Positions 1 through 6,332 of a stretch of 7,992 nt of DNA are shown piece after piece; position 1 is the first letter of the stretch, and each line of letters begins with the position of its first letter. The DNA comes from CAZPMC01 sp964587755 (lineage in GTDB: Bacteria; Bacillota; Clostridia; Acetivibrionales; DTU013), in assembly GCA_964587755.1 (NCBI GenBank), contig CAZPMC010000057.1:1-7992 (forward strand), in the 5' to 3' direction. The notes under the pieces are model-generated. The model saw only the letters and a program-made list of their open reading frames with translations, made no database searches and was not told the origin of the DNA. A program made the translations under genes and the position numbers.

Positions 1-46
1 AATAATATAAATGACCTCACAAAATACATTTTGACCCCCTTTACAT

Positions 47-75
47 GGTTAGTCGGAAGACTAACCCCTTTTTTT
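47..75 (+). terminator. Intrinsic terminator for a plus-strand gene left of the window
   Basis: A perfect 8-bp stem (GGTTAGTC at 47-54, GACTAACC at 59-66) closes a GGAA tetraloop of the GNRA class. It is followed by CC and a run of seven T at 69-75. The T run lies only on the plus-strand side; the minus-strand side continues into a purine-rich stretch. The structure should therefore stop transcription entering from the left, which implies a plus-strand gene beyond the window edge converging on the dehydrogenase gene. No coding region in 1-156 is supported. Confidence 0.82.
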
Positions 76-104
76 GCCTTTTTTATTCTTCCGAACGACT
101 GTTT

Positions 105-180
105 TGTGGATTCCAGTCTGTGGATAGTGTTGATAAGTCTGTGTATAACACTAATGTTAAGGCTGTCCGCCTGTGGATAC
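105..180. promoter_or_regulatory. Cluster of DnaA-box-like 9-mers
   Basis: Five 9-mers resemble TGTGGATAA, the complement of the DnaA box TTATCCACA, and all have the same orientation. They are TGTGGATTC (105-113, two mismatches), TGTGGATAG (119-127), TGTTGATAA (128-136), TGTGTATAA (140-148) and TGTGGATAC (172-180), the last four with one mismatch each. The second and third abut directly. Four lie in the gap downstream of the dehydrogenase gene and the fifth lies in its last codons. The similarity and clustering are seen; DnaA binding is inferred. The cluster could be a replication or DnaA-titration site, or a degenerate repeat of another kind. Confidence 0.45.
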
Positions 181-1128
181 TACATTCACACTTTTACCCT
201 CAATAAATGCCTTTACATTTTCGGTGGCAATGGCAATGAGCCTTACGCGGGCCTCTTTTGTAGCCCAGGCAATATGGGGGGTTATTATGCAGTTTTTAGC
301 CGTTAAAAGCGGGTTTTCTGGAGCCGGCGGCTCGGTGGATAACACATCTACGCCTGCACCGGCAATCCTGTCCGAATTAAGTGCATCTGCTACAGCAGCT
401 TCATCGAGGATAGGTCCCCTTGCAGTGTTTATTAGATATGCTGTACTTTTCATACTATCTACAGCTTCTTTATTTATCATTCCCTTTGTTTCATCTGTAA
501 GAGGACAGTGCAGCGTCACAACATCTGACTGCTTAAGCAAATCAGACAGGGAAAGCCACCGGATATCATCAGTGATGAAATCATCCTTTTTCGTTCTCGA
601 ATATACAGCTACTTTCATCCCCATGGCTAAAGCAATTTGAGCTACTTTTCTGCCGATGCTTCCATAGCCGATTATACCCATTGTTTTTCCTGCAAGCTCT
701 GCTATTGGTGCCTTTGTAAAACTGAAGTCATCACACCTGACCCATTCACCGTCATGCACAGCTTTGTTGTGGAGGCTTGTTTTCATGCAAAGCTCCAAAA
801 GAAGTGCAAAAACCAACTGAGCTACAGAATCAGAGCTGTATGCAGGCACATTGGTAACAGTTATCCCTCGTCTTTGGGCTGCTTTAAGATCCACCACGTT
901 TGTCCCTGTTGACAGAAGTCCGATATATCTTAGCTTTGGTAGCTTTGACATTACTTCTTCCGATATTACTGTCTTGTTTGTAAGAATAATCTCAGCGTCC
1001 TTGGCTCTTTGAACTGTTTCATCAGGCCGGGTCCTGTCATAAACAATTAAGCTACCCAGTTCAGATAACCCATCCCAATTTAAATCCCCAGGGTTTGCAG
1101 TAAAACCATCCAAAATAACTATATTCAT
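157..1128 (-). CDS. D-2-hydroxyacid dehydrogenase, probable hydroxypyruvate/glyoxylate reductase (glycerate dehydrogenase)
   Basis: This 323-residue protein has the normal length for the D-isomer-specific 2-hydroxyacid dehydrogenase family, which reduces 2-oxo acids to D-2-hydroxy acids with NAD(P)H in the cytoplasm. The nucleotide-binding motif GYGSIG is at 154-159. The catalytic triad is visible as Arg237 (NTARG), Glu266 (STEPP) and His285 (PHIAWAT); HIAWAT is typical of the glycerate dehydrogenase/hydroxypyruvate reductase branch. After the second Rossmann strand the sequence is YSRTKK (176-181) rather than an acidic residue, which suggests an NADPH preference (inference). The ATG at 1128 is preceded by GAGGGAG at 1134-1140, five bases upstream. 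The gene follows the c-di-GMP gene by 47 bases with no terminator between, so it may be its operon partner. Together with glycerate kinase further right it could feed glycerate to glycolysis. Exact substrate (hydroxypyruvate, glyoxylate or another 2-oxo acid) is not settled. Confidence 0.9.
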   Translation of the reverse strand: MNIVILDGFTANPGDLNWDGLSELGSLIVYDRTRPDETVQRAKDAEIILTNKTVISEEVMSKLPKLRYIGLLSTGTNVVDLKAAQRRGITVTNVPAYSSDSVAQLVFALLLELCMKTSLHNKAVHDGEWVRCDDFSFTKAPIAELAGKTMGIIGYGSIGRKVAQIALAMGMKVAVYSRTKKDDFITDDIRWLSLSDLLKQSDVVTLHCPLTDETKGMINKEAVDSMKSTAYLINTARGPILDEAAVADALNSDRIAGAGVDVLSTEPPAPENPLLTAKNCIITPHIAWATKEARVRLIAIATENVKAFIEGKSVNVVSTGGQP

Positions 1129-1175
1129 ACTATCTCCCTCATTCTATCTCTGTAATAAAAAATGTTTCAGCTTGT

Positions 1176-3827
1176 TTAGATATTGTGCCACATCTTAAGC
1201 AACTTAATTACTTCTTTTTTCCCAATAGGTTTCGAATAATAGAAGCCTTGAACCTTGTCACAATTGTACTTTTTCAAATACTCCTTCTGTTCCAGCTCTT
1301 CAACTCCTTCCGCAATAACAACCAGGTTGTTCTGATGAGCTATATGAATGATGGACTCAATTAGACTGTTGTCATTATTCGGTATATCATCAACAAAGGA
1401 TTTGTCAATTTTAAGTGAATTAATCGGAAGATCCTTTATATAGCTAAGGGAAGAAAAACCTCTCCCAAAATCGTCGACAGATAATCTTACACCCAGCTGC
1501 CTCAATTTAGACAGGATCTGAATATTCTTGTTGACTGTTTCTACAAGCATTGATTCTGTGATTTCAAGCTCAAGAAGATGGGGCTCCAAGCCTGTTTCTA
1601 AAAGAACCTTCTTAACCGTTTCAACAAAATCGGGCTGAGTCAGCTGTACAACCGAGACATTAACTGATATTTCATAGTTGCCTCTAGTAAGATCGTTGAG
1701 TTCCTTTATGAAAGAACATGCTTCATACAAAACCCATTCACCTATTTGCTTTATTAAGCCTGTTTCCTCTGCCACACCAATAAATTTCAACGGTGCAACT
1801 AAGCCATGGCTAGGCTCTTTCCACCTTAGCAGCGCCTCAAGCCCGCTAACCGTACCTGTAGACAAATCAATTTGTGGCTGGTAATGAAGTATGAACTCGT
1901 CCTTCTCAATAGCTCTTCTCAAACCATTTTCCATATTTAGGCGTTGAATAAGCTCCTCGTCCATAAACTGCTCAAACATAACATACCTGTTCTTACCTGT
2001 CTTTTTGGCATGGTACATGGCTACGTCGGCACTCCTTAATAACTCGTCTGCATCCTGCGCATTTTCTGGAAAGAAGCTGATACCGGCACTGACACATATA
2101 TGGAAAGGCTTACCGTTAATATTAAAGGGCTCTGAAAATACATCCAGTATTGTCTCAATCCTGGTCTGGACCTTCTTAAAGCTTTCGTATCCCTTTATAA
2201 AGACTACAAATTCATCACCTTCAAATCTACCTACTATCTCATTGTCCTTCTTAATATTGTCAAGACGCTTGGCAATCTCAACAAGGAGCATATTCCCGAC
2301 AGAATGGCTGAAGGAATCATTAATAAGCTTAAAATTATCCGCATCTAAGTATATAAGTGCACAACTAGCATCTTTACCTTTATTGGATAAAAAAGTGAAC
2401 ATTTCATAATGAATGGCAGAACGGTTTGGAAGCTTTGTAAGGGTATCCGTATATGCGAGTCTTTCCATCTTCTCGTTAGTTACAGCAAGCTCATTATATA
2501 CACTTTTCAGCTCCTCAAAGCTTTCCCGGAGCTTGTTTTGCTGCTCAACTCTATCGGTTAAGTCAATGCTGTATATCTTATACTCATCATGAGTATCCTT
2601 ATCTTTATAAATACTGCTGTACAAATACACAACCCTGTCGCCATTCTTCAGTGTAATGTCAAAGCTTGCACTGCTTTCTTGAAGCTGCATGCTTATCATA
2701 ACCGCTTTAAGCTTTTCGACCTCTTCTGCTAGCATTAAATCAAAAATGTTCAGCACCTTGTCATTTTGCTCTATCTGAAGCAGTTGAAGCATATCTGTTC
2801 CATACTGATTACATGAGATAAGCTCTCCATTTGAATTTATTATCAATGTAATTAAATTTGTCACATCAGCTATTCTCTGAGCATCCTTCTCATGCTTCGA
2901 CAGTTTATTGCTGAGAAATTTGGAACGGGAGAAAACAACTAAGAATATAAGTGTTCCAAAAATAATTAATATAGTAAGAATAGTAAAAACCCGGTTTAAA
3001 TCAGATAAAAGCTCAGCCCTTGGCGCAGATACCCCGATAGACCAGCCAGTATCCCCGATAGGACTGTACCCCATATACTTGTTTATACCATTATAGAAAT
3101 ACGCCCCGGCACCTTTCTGCCCCTGAATCATTTTTGACTCAATCTCTGCCAGCTTCTTAAGCTTAGGATCATCTGTAACATTTATTAAATCATTAACCCT
3201 GTTCAGCACAAGAGACCTATCCCTATGTGCTATTGTATATCCTTCACTATCAAGAATATAAGCACTTCTGCTCTCACCAAGCCGTATTTTATCAGTAATG
3301 TCACTTAAAAAGGTTATTGGATAGGTAAGACTAAGTGTTCCAATTATTTTATCCTGATTTATCAGCGGGGTTGTAAATACTATTATCATCGAACCGTCTA
3401 TCTTGCTGTAAATAGGGTCCGAAATGCTCGGCTCGCCATTTATGGCTTTTTTAAAATACTCCCTGTCATCAATTTTCAATCTTGCGCCATCTGTTGTAAA
3501 CAGATGGCCTTCCAGATCCGCCATAGCCAGCTGCCGGCCGGTGTCGATTTTCAAGTACTTTCTTAATTCATTCAACCTTGTTTCAATAGATATTCGGTCA
3601 TCACTGATAACACTGTTTGCTGCAATTGCCTTAGCTTCAGAAATATATCCGTCTAAGCGTATCTCAACAGTCTCTGCGCCCTGTTCGGCAAAGCTAACAA
3701 GTGAGTTCTTCAGATGTGAAATAAGTAGCTGCGATACCGAAAAGTACATTATAAATCCTATAATTATTGCTAAGGCTGAAGTAAAGATTGTTTGTTTCAG
3801 AAAACGAACTTTCCTTAGTCTGGTCAG
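1176..3827 (-). CDS. Membrane c-di-GMP signalling protein: dCACHE sensor, PAS-like, GGDEF and EAL domains
   Basis: Reading from a CTG at 3827 gives 883 residues. The order is: basic N-terminus; membrane helix 1 (about 13-34); extracytoplasmic dCACHE-like sensor (about 50-270, with the FTTPL and GWSIGVSAP segments); membrane helix 2 (about 280-301); PAS-like domain (about 310-423); GGDEF domain (about 455-620); EAL domain (about 631-881). The GGDEF signature is EGDEF (536-540), with Glu in place of the first Gly. The RxxD inhibitory site is replaced by KDNE. The EAL domain looks catalytically complete: EALLR at 664-668, Asn723, Glu755, DDFG at 785-788, Lys809, Glu840 and Gln860. The protein probably senses a small extracellular ligand and hydrolyses c-di-GMP, with uncertain synthase activity. 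The first ATG (3749) would give 857 residues but cut through helix 1, so the upstream CTG with its SD at 3836-3841 is preferred. The dehydrogenase gene follows 47 bases downstream. Confidence 0.9.
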   Translation of the reverse strand: MTRLRKVRFLKQTIFTSALAIIIGFIMYFSVSQLLISHLKNSLVSFAEQGAETVEIRLDGYISEAKAIAANSVISDDRISIETRLNELRKYLKIDTGRQLAMADLEGHLFTTDGARLKIDDREYFKKAINGEPSISDPIYSKIDGSMIIVFTTPLINQDKIIGTLSLTYPITFLSDITDKIRLGESRSAYILDSEGYTIAHRDRSLVLNRVNDLINVTDDPKLKKLAEIESKMIQGQKGAGAYFYNGINKYMGYSPIGDTGWSIGVSAPRAELLSDLNRVFTILTILIIFGTLIFLVVFSRSKFLSNKLSKHEKDAQRIADVTNLITLIINSNGELISCNQYGTDMLQLLQIEQNDKVLNIFDLMLAEEVEKLKAVMISMQLQESSASFDITLKNGDRVVYLYSSIYKDKDTHDEYKIYSIDLTDRVEQQNKLRESFEELKSVYNELAVTNEKMERLAYTDTLTKLPNRSAIHYEMFTFLSNKGKDASCALIYLDADNFKLINDSFSHSVGNMLLVEIAKRLDNIKKDNEIVGRFEGDEFVVFIKGYESFKKVQTRIETILDVFSEPFNINGKPFHICVSAGISFFPENAQDADELLRSADVAMYHAKKTGKNRYVMFEQFMDEELIQRLNMENGLRRAIEKDEFILHYQPQIDLSTGTVSGLEALLRWKEPSHGLVAPLKFIGVAEETGLIKQIGEWVLYEACSFIKELNDLTRGNYEISVNVSVVQLTQPDFVETVKKVLLETGLEPHLLELEITESMLVETVNKNIQILSKLRQLGVRLSVDDFGRGFSSLSYIKDLPINSLKIDKSFVDDIPNNDNSLIESIIHIAHQNNLVVIAEGVEELEQKEYLKKYNCDKVQGFYYSKPIGKKEVIKLLKMWHNI

Positions 3828-3835
3828 ACAATCAA

Positions 3836-3841
3836 CTCCCC
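3836..3841 (-). promoter_or_regulatory. Ribosome binding site supporting a CTG start
   Basis: On the minus strand GGGGAG (3836-3841) lies eight bases before CTG (3825-3827). It is the only strong SD between the upstream in-frame stop TAG (3852-3854) and the first ATG (3749). No in-frame ATG, GTG or TTG exists between that stop and 3749. Initiation here yields the N-terminus (M)TRLRKVRFLKQT followed by a hydrophobic helix, a typical N-in membrane anchor. Confidence 0.65.
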
Positions 3842-3892
3842 AGTTTATCTGCTAATTTAATAATAATTTAATATTAATTTTAACATATACCC

Positions 3893-3932
3893 TATAATGT
3901 TTCTACCGAATTCTACAAATTTCTACATTATA
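3893..3932. promoter_or_regulatory. Three 10-bp-phased TTCTAC repeats inside an inverted repeat; putative operator/promoter region
   Basis: TTCTAC occurs at 3901-3906, 3911-3916 and 3921-3926, exactly 10 bp apart, so each copy faces the same side of the helix. The block is flanked by a perfect inverted repeat, TATAATGT (3893-3900) and ACATTATA (3925-3932), which places a TATAAT on each strand pointing inward. The minus-strand TATAAT (3927-3932) could be a -10 element for the c-di-GMP gene about 100 bases downstream, but I see no good -35. The phasing resembles direct-repeat sites of OmpR/PhoB-type regulators. The layout is seen; the regulatory role is inferred. Confidence 0.45.
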
Positions 3933-3947
3933 CGCTCTTCCCTTTCA

Positions 3948-4297
3948 TTAATCCCTGCTATTCATCAGTCCTTCATATATTTCCATAAGCTCAATAAATT
4001 TGCGGACATCTCCCCCTTTATCTGGATGATACTGCTTTGCAAGGTGTCTAAATCTTTTCTTAACATCTCTGATGTCTGCATCATACGGTAAGTCAAGCTT
4101 TATAAGCAGGGCTCTGTCAAAATAATTATTATTTGGAATTTCAAAATGCTCAAAGATATCTCTATAAACAAATGCTAGAAATTCATCGGCTATTCTTCTA
4201 TTGTATGTTTTCTTCCATCTCTAAGGTGATTAAATAGATATACTATATATGCGATAACAGTTATAAGAACAGCTAATCTGGTTCTTAATAATCCCAT
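3948..4297 (-). pseudogene. Small membrane-anchored J-domain (DnaJ-like) protein, broken by a one-base frameshift
   Basis: From ATG (4297) the frame encodes MGLLRTRLAV, a hydrophobic helix (about 7-22) and a basic stretch ending in HTIEE, then meets TAG at 4190-4192. The neighbouring frame continues at once with IADEFLAFVYRD and runs to TAA at 3948-3950. Joining the two frames by restoring one A (GAA GAA ATA GCC) gives a coherent 116-residue protein: an N-terminal membrane anchor and a C-terminal J-domain with the diagnostic HPD at 91-93, in QYHPDKGGD. J-domains stimulate the ATPase of Hsp70 (DnaK); short anchored versions would recruit it to the membrane. The C-terminal frame has no start codon of its own next to an SD. 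No canonical slippery heptamer is seen at the junction, so a mutation or sequencing error is more likely than programmed frameshifting. The SD before ATG 4297 is weak. Confidence 0.72.
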
Positions 4298-4351
4298 TAT
4301 CAGGCATTATTTGTAATCCGTCAACAATTCTGATTTTATTTTGACAAAAAT

Positions 4352-4397
4352 AAAAGCCTGTCAGCTTTATGCCAACAAGCTCCTTCCGACGGCTTTT
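4352..4397 (-). terminator. Intrinsic terminator of the sigma/anti-sigma operon
   Basis: On the minus strand AAAAGCCGTC (4388-4397) can pair with GACAGGCTTTT (4352-4362, one bulged base) around a 25-base loop that contains a further AGCT pairing. The right arm runs into the U-rich CTTTTATTTTTG. The hairpin begins at the last base of the TAA stop of the membrane protein gene, so termination is immediate and separates this operon from the J-domain gene. Confidence 0.75.
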
Positions 4398-5599
4398 TAT
4401 CTAAGGCATTCTTCAATAAAACCGGCAAACTCTTCATTCACTTCATATCTTGATATAAATCCTATGTTCTTGTAATACATGGTTTCGAAGTATACTCCAT
4501 TTTGATTGTATATCCGGATACCAACCGGGTTTGCCAGCGCATCGCCAGCATAACCCTGGCTAGGCGTTGTTGCTGCTCCCACTGAGACGGTATCGCCCAT
4601 ATCCATCATGCCTGTTGAACCATCTGACGATACAGGTCTGTCTTTTATATCACCTGTTCCGCCGCCATCTTCAATTATCAGCGGAGTATCATTTGCAATT
4701 TCAGCCCTACCAGGCACCGGATCAATTGAGCCCGGAGTATCAGGTTTAACCGGATCCGGTACCACCGCATCAGGCGGAATCATTTCACGTTCTTTTATAA
4801 TATCCACCTCAACATTGGTTCCTGCATTATCAACCGGTCTGAAATTGAACAGCTTTTCAAAATATTTGTCACTGGAATTCTTCAACCCGGAAAAATAGCC
4901 GTAGAATTTCACAATCTCATCCCTTCCGGTCAGCTCACGTACATCTAGCCTACCTTCGATCTTGCTTTGTTCTGAGTAGAGAATAAACTGAACCTTTGAA
5001 ATATCCTCCGCCTTATTAATCCCGTACAGTTTAAGATATTCTATAGCATCCTCGTCCTGGTTATTGTTGTAGCTTTCAAAGTTGAAGAATTTAAAAAGTT
5101 GATAAGCATCGTCTTTTCTCACCGCAACCACGGCTTCCCCTCCGGCAGGCTTGTAAGCGTAAACCTCGCTTCCAATCAGGCCCGGGTCAACACTTTTACT
5201 GATTGTTATAATTTTGTCCCCAATATCGCTTTCATTTATCTGCTGCGGGAAACCGTATTCCTGCCTTAAGTCATCGGATAAGAATATATAATGCCTGTCA
5301 TCAATTTGAAACTGATTTAACAGCGGCGCTACCATATCTTCTCTTCCATGCATATCGCCGTCCGTCACATACTCGGGAGGAGTAACAATACTATTCCTGT
5401 CAATAATCATATCATAAGCCAGAAAGCCGAATGCTATCAGAGCAGCCAGACTCAGCGCGGGAACTGCCTTCTTAAAATTTAACCCTGCCATTTTCCTCTC
5501 CTTTCCGGAGTGACTCAAGATATTGTCCAGCATCCGTATTTGAGCGGATTTATCCGGTTTTATTTTATCGAAAGAATCTTTCAGATCTTCTCTTCTCAC
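4397..5599 (-). CDS. Single-pass membrane protein, probable anti-sigma factor of the adjacent ECF sigma factor
   Basis: The 400-residue product has a charged cytoplasmic N-terminus (1-43, including KIKPDKSAQIRMLDNIL), one membrane helix (about 44-66, AVPALSLAALIAFGFLAYDM) and a large extracytoplasmic part. That part contains a globular region (about 90-255), a Pro/Asp/Gly-rich low-complexity stretch (about 271-350, with repeated PDPVKPDTPG-type segments) and a conserved-looking end (about 357-400). No HxxxCxxC zinc anti-sigma motif is visible. The GTG start (5597-5599) overlaps the sigma factor's TGA by four bases (GTGA). It is preceded by AAGGTGAT at 5605-5612, so translation is coupled. N-terminus inside, one helix and the gene partner suggest it binds and inhibits the sigma factor until an envelope signal arrives; this rests on context and topology, as I do not recognise a named domain. 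The low-complexity stretch may be a wall-spanning linker. Confidence 0.72.
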   Translation of the reverse strand: MRREDLKDSFDKIKPDKSAQIRMLDNILSHSGKERKMAGLNFKKAVPALSLAALIAFGFLAYDMIIDRNSIVTPPEYVTDGDMHGREDMVAPLLNQFQIDDRHYIFLSDDLRQEYGFPQQINESDIGDKIITISKSVDPGLIGSEVYAYKPAGGEAVVAVRKDDAYQLFKFFNFESYNNNQDEDAIEYLKLYGINKAEDISKVQFILYSEQSKIEGRLDVRELTGRDEIVKFYGYFSGLKNSSDKYFEKLFNFRPVDNAGTNVEVDIIKEREMIPPDAVVPDPVKPDTPGSIDPVPGRAEIANDTPLIIEDGGGTGDIKDRPVSSDGSTGMMDMGDTVSVGAATTPSQGYAGDALANPVGIRIYNQNGVYFETMYYKNIGFISRYEVNEEFAGFIEECLR

Positions 5600-6093
5600 T
5601 CCAAATCACCTTCCATTTCCAATTCCACTTTTAATATTTGCCTGCCTTTATGCAGCCAGCTTCTTACGGTAGACTGTTTTTTCTTTAATATGCGGGCTAT
5701 TTCCACTGTAGAATACCCCTCATAATAGTAGAGATATATAGGTGTCTTGTATTTTGGGGGAAGAGCCAAAACCTTTTCTAAATTGCTGTCTGTTTCAAAA
5801 GTTTGCGTAACAGCAATAGCCGAAGCATTATCTATGCCTACCGTTTTTGACCACCAGTGTTTAAAGTGATCCTTGCACAGGTTTGTTGCAGTCCTGATTA
5901 ACCAAGCCTTTTCGTGTTCCTCACTCTGAAAAACGGTCCTGACCTTTAAAAGCCTCATAAAGGTATTTTGAACCATGTCTTCAGTATCTGCCTGGTTTTT
6001 CATATACATAAAACAAACTCGGTATACTGTATTTACATGCCGGCTGTAGATTCGGGACAGCTCTTCATCCGTACGTAATAAAGAACCTTTCAA
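5596..6093 (-). CDS. ECF (group IV) RNA polymerase sigma factor
   Basis: From TTG 6093 the product is 165 residues, the usual ECF size. Sigma region 2 spans about 18-82, with the region 2.1/2.2-like segment ADTEDMVQNTFMRLLK and the region 2.4-like segment KAWLIRTATNLCKDHFK. A linker (about 85-103) leads to sigma region 4 (about 105-155), LPPKYKTPIYLYYYEGYSTVEIARIL then the recognition helix around QSTVRSWLHKGR. Region 3 and region 1.1 are absent, as expected. The frame is also open from GTG 6111 (171 residues), but that codon lies just upstream of the AAAGGGGG SD and near the predicted transcription start, so TTG is preferred. The gene overlaps its putative anti-sigma gene by four bases. A candidate ECF promoter immediately upstream suggests autoregulation. 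Its target genes and signal cannot be read from this window. Confidence 0.92.
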   Translation of the reverse strand: MKGSLLRTDEELSRIYSRHVNTVYRVCFMYMKNQADTEDMVQNTFMRLLKVRTVFQSEEHEKAWLIRTATNLCKDHFKHWWSKTVGIDNASAIAVTQTFETDSNLEKVLALPPKYKTPIYLYYYEGYSTVEIARILKKKQSTVRSWLHKGRQILKVELEMEGDLE

Positions 6094-6100
6094 TCTGCTT

Positions 6101-6108
6101 CCCCCTTT
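6101..6108 (-). promoter_or_regulatory. Ribosome binding site fixing the TTG start of the sigma factor
   Basis: AAAGGGGG (6101-6108) ends seven bases before TTG (6091-6093). The alternative GTG (6109-6111) directly abuts this SD and has no SD of its own upstream. Confidence 0.75.
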
Positions 6109-6116
6109 CACTAGTA

Positions 6117-6144
6117 ATACGATTCATACATGAAAAACGTTGAG
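6117..6144 (-). promoter_or_regulatory. Candidate ECF-type autoregulatory promoter
   Basis: On the minus strand a -35-like CTCAAC (6139-6144) followed by GTTTTT is separated by 17 bases from a -10-like CGTAT (6117-6121). ECF promoters of Firmicutes characteristically pair an AAC-containing -35, often followed by a T run, with CGTC or CGTA at -10 about 16-17 bases away. A start site roughly 6-8 bases after the -10 falls near 6109-6111, giving a leader of under 20 bases with the SD correctly placed for TTG 6093. The match is visible; use by this sigma factor is inferred. Confidence 0.55.
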
Positions 6145-6263
6145 AAAATTTAAAATTTTTTATTCGATTTTTTTACCAATATATATTTTTACCCCTGAAT
6201 GATAGTATATCATGTTGAAAGCAATAGAATTTATATCTAATGACATGATACAAAAACGTAGAC

Positions 6264-6310
6264 ACAAAAAAATTAGAACTTATCAGTTTTTATACTAATA
6301 AGCTCTAATT
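6264..6310 (-). terminator. Intrinsic terminator downstream of glycerate kinase
   Basis: On the minus strand AATTAGAGCTTAT (6298-6310) pairs with ATAAGTTCTAATT (6271-6283) over 13 positions with a single G-U pair, around a 14-base loop, and is followed by a T-rich run (complement of 6266-6272). The same stem on the plus strand has an A/C mismatch and lacks a clear T tract, so the minus strand is favoured. It sits about 75 bases after the glycerate kinase stop. Confidence 0.8.
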
Positions 6311-6332
6311 CGATAATTTGGTATTTATGGCA

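Noticed and set aside
31..306. Plus-strand 91-residue hydrophobic ORF
   Set aside because: It runs through the terminator stem at 47-66 and into the antisense of the dehydrogenase gene, has no SD, and has no recognisable domain.
334..342. Further single DnaA-like 9-mer GGTGGATAA
   Set aside because: It encodes part of the conserved dehydrogenase STEPP motif region and is isolated, so it is at the level expected by chance.
4190..4198. Programmed -1 frameshift in the J-domain gene
   Set aside because: The junction GAA GAA TAG lacks an X-XXY-YYZ slippery heptamer, and I see no internal SD or strong downstream structure; mutation or sequence error is simpler.
6208..6250. Inverted repeat TATCATGT / ACATGATA and a plus-strand TTGAAA-N17-TAATGA promoter-like match
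   Set aside because: The arms are short and 27 bases apart in AT-rich DNA, and no plus-strand gene follows; chance is a sufficient explanation.
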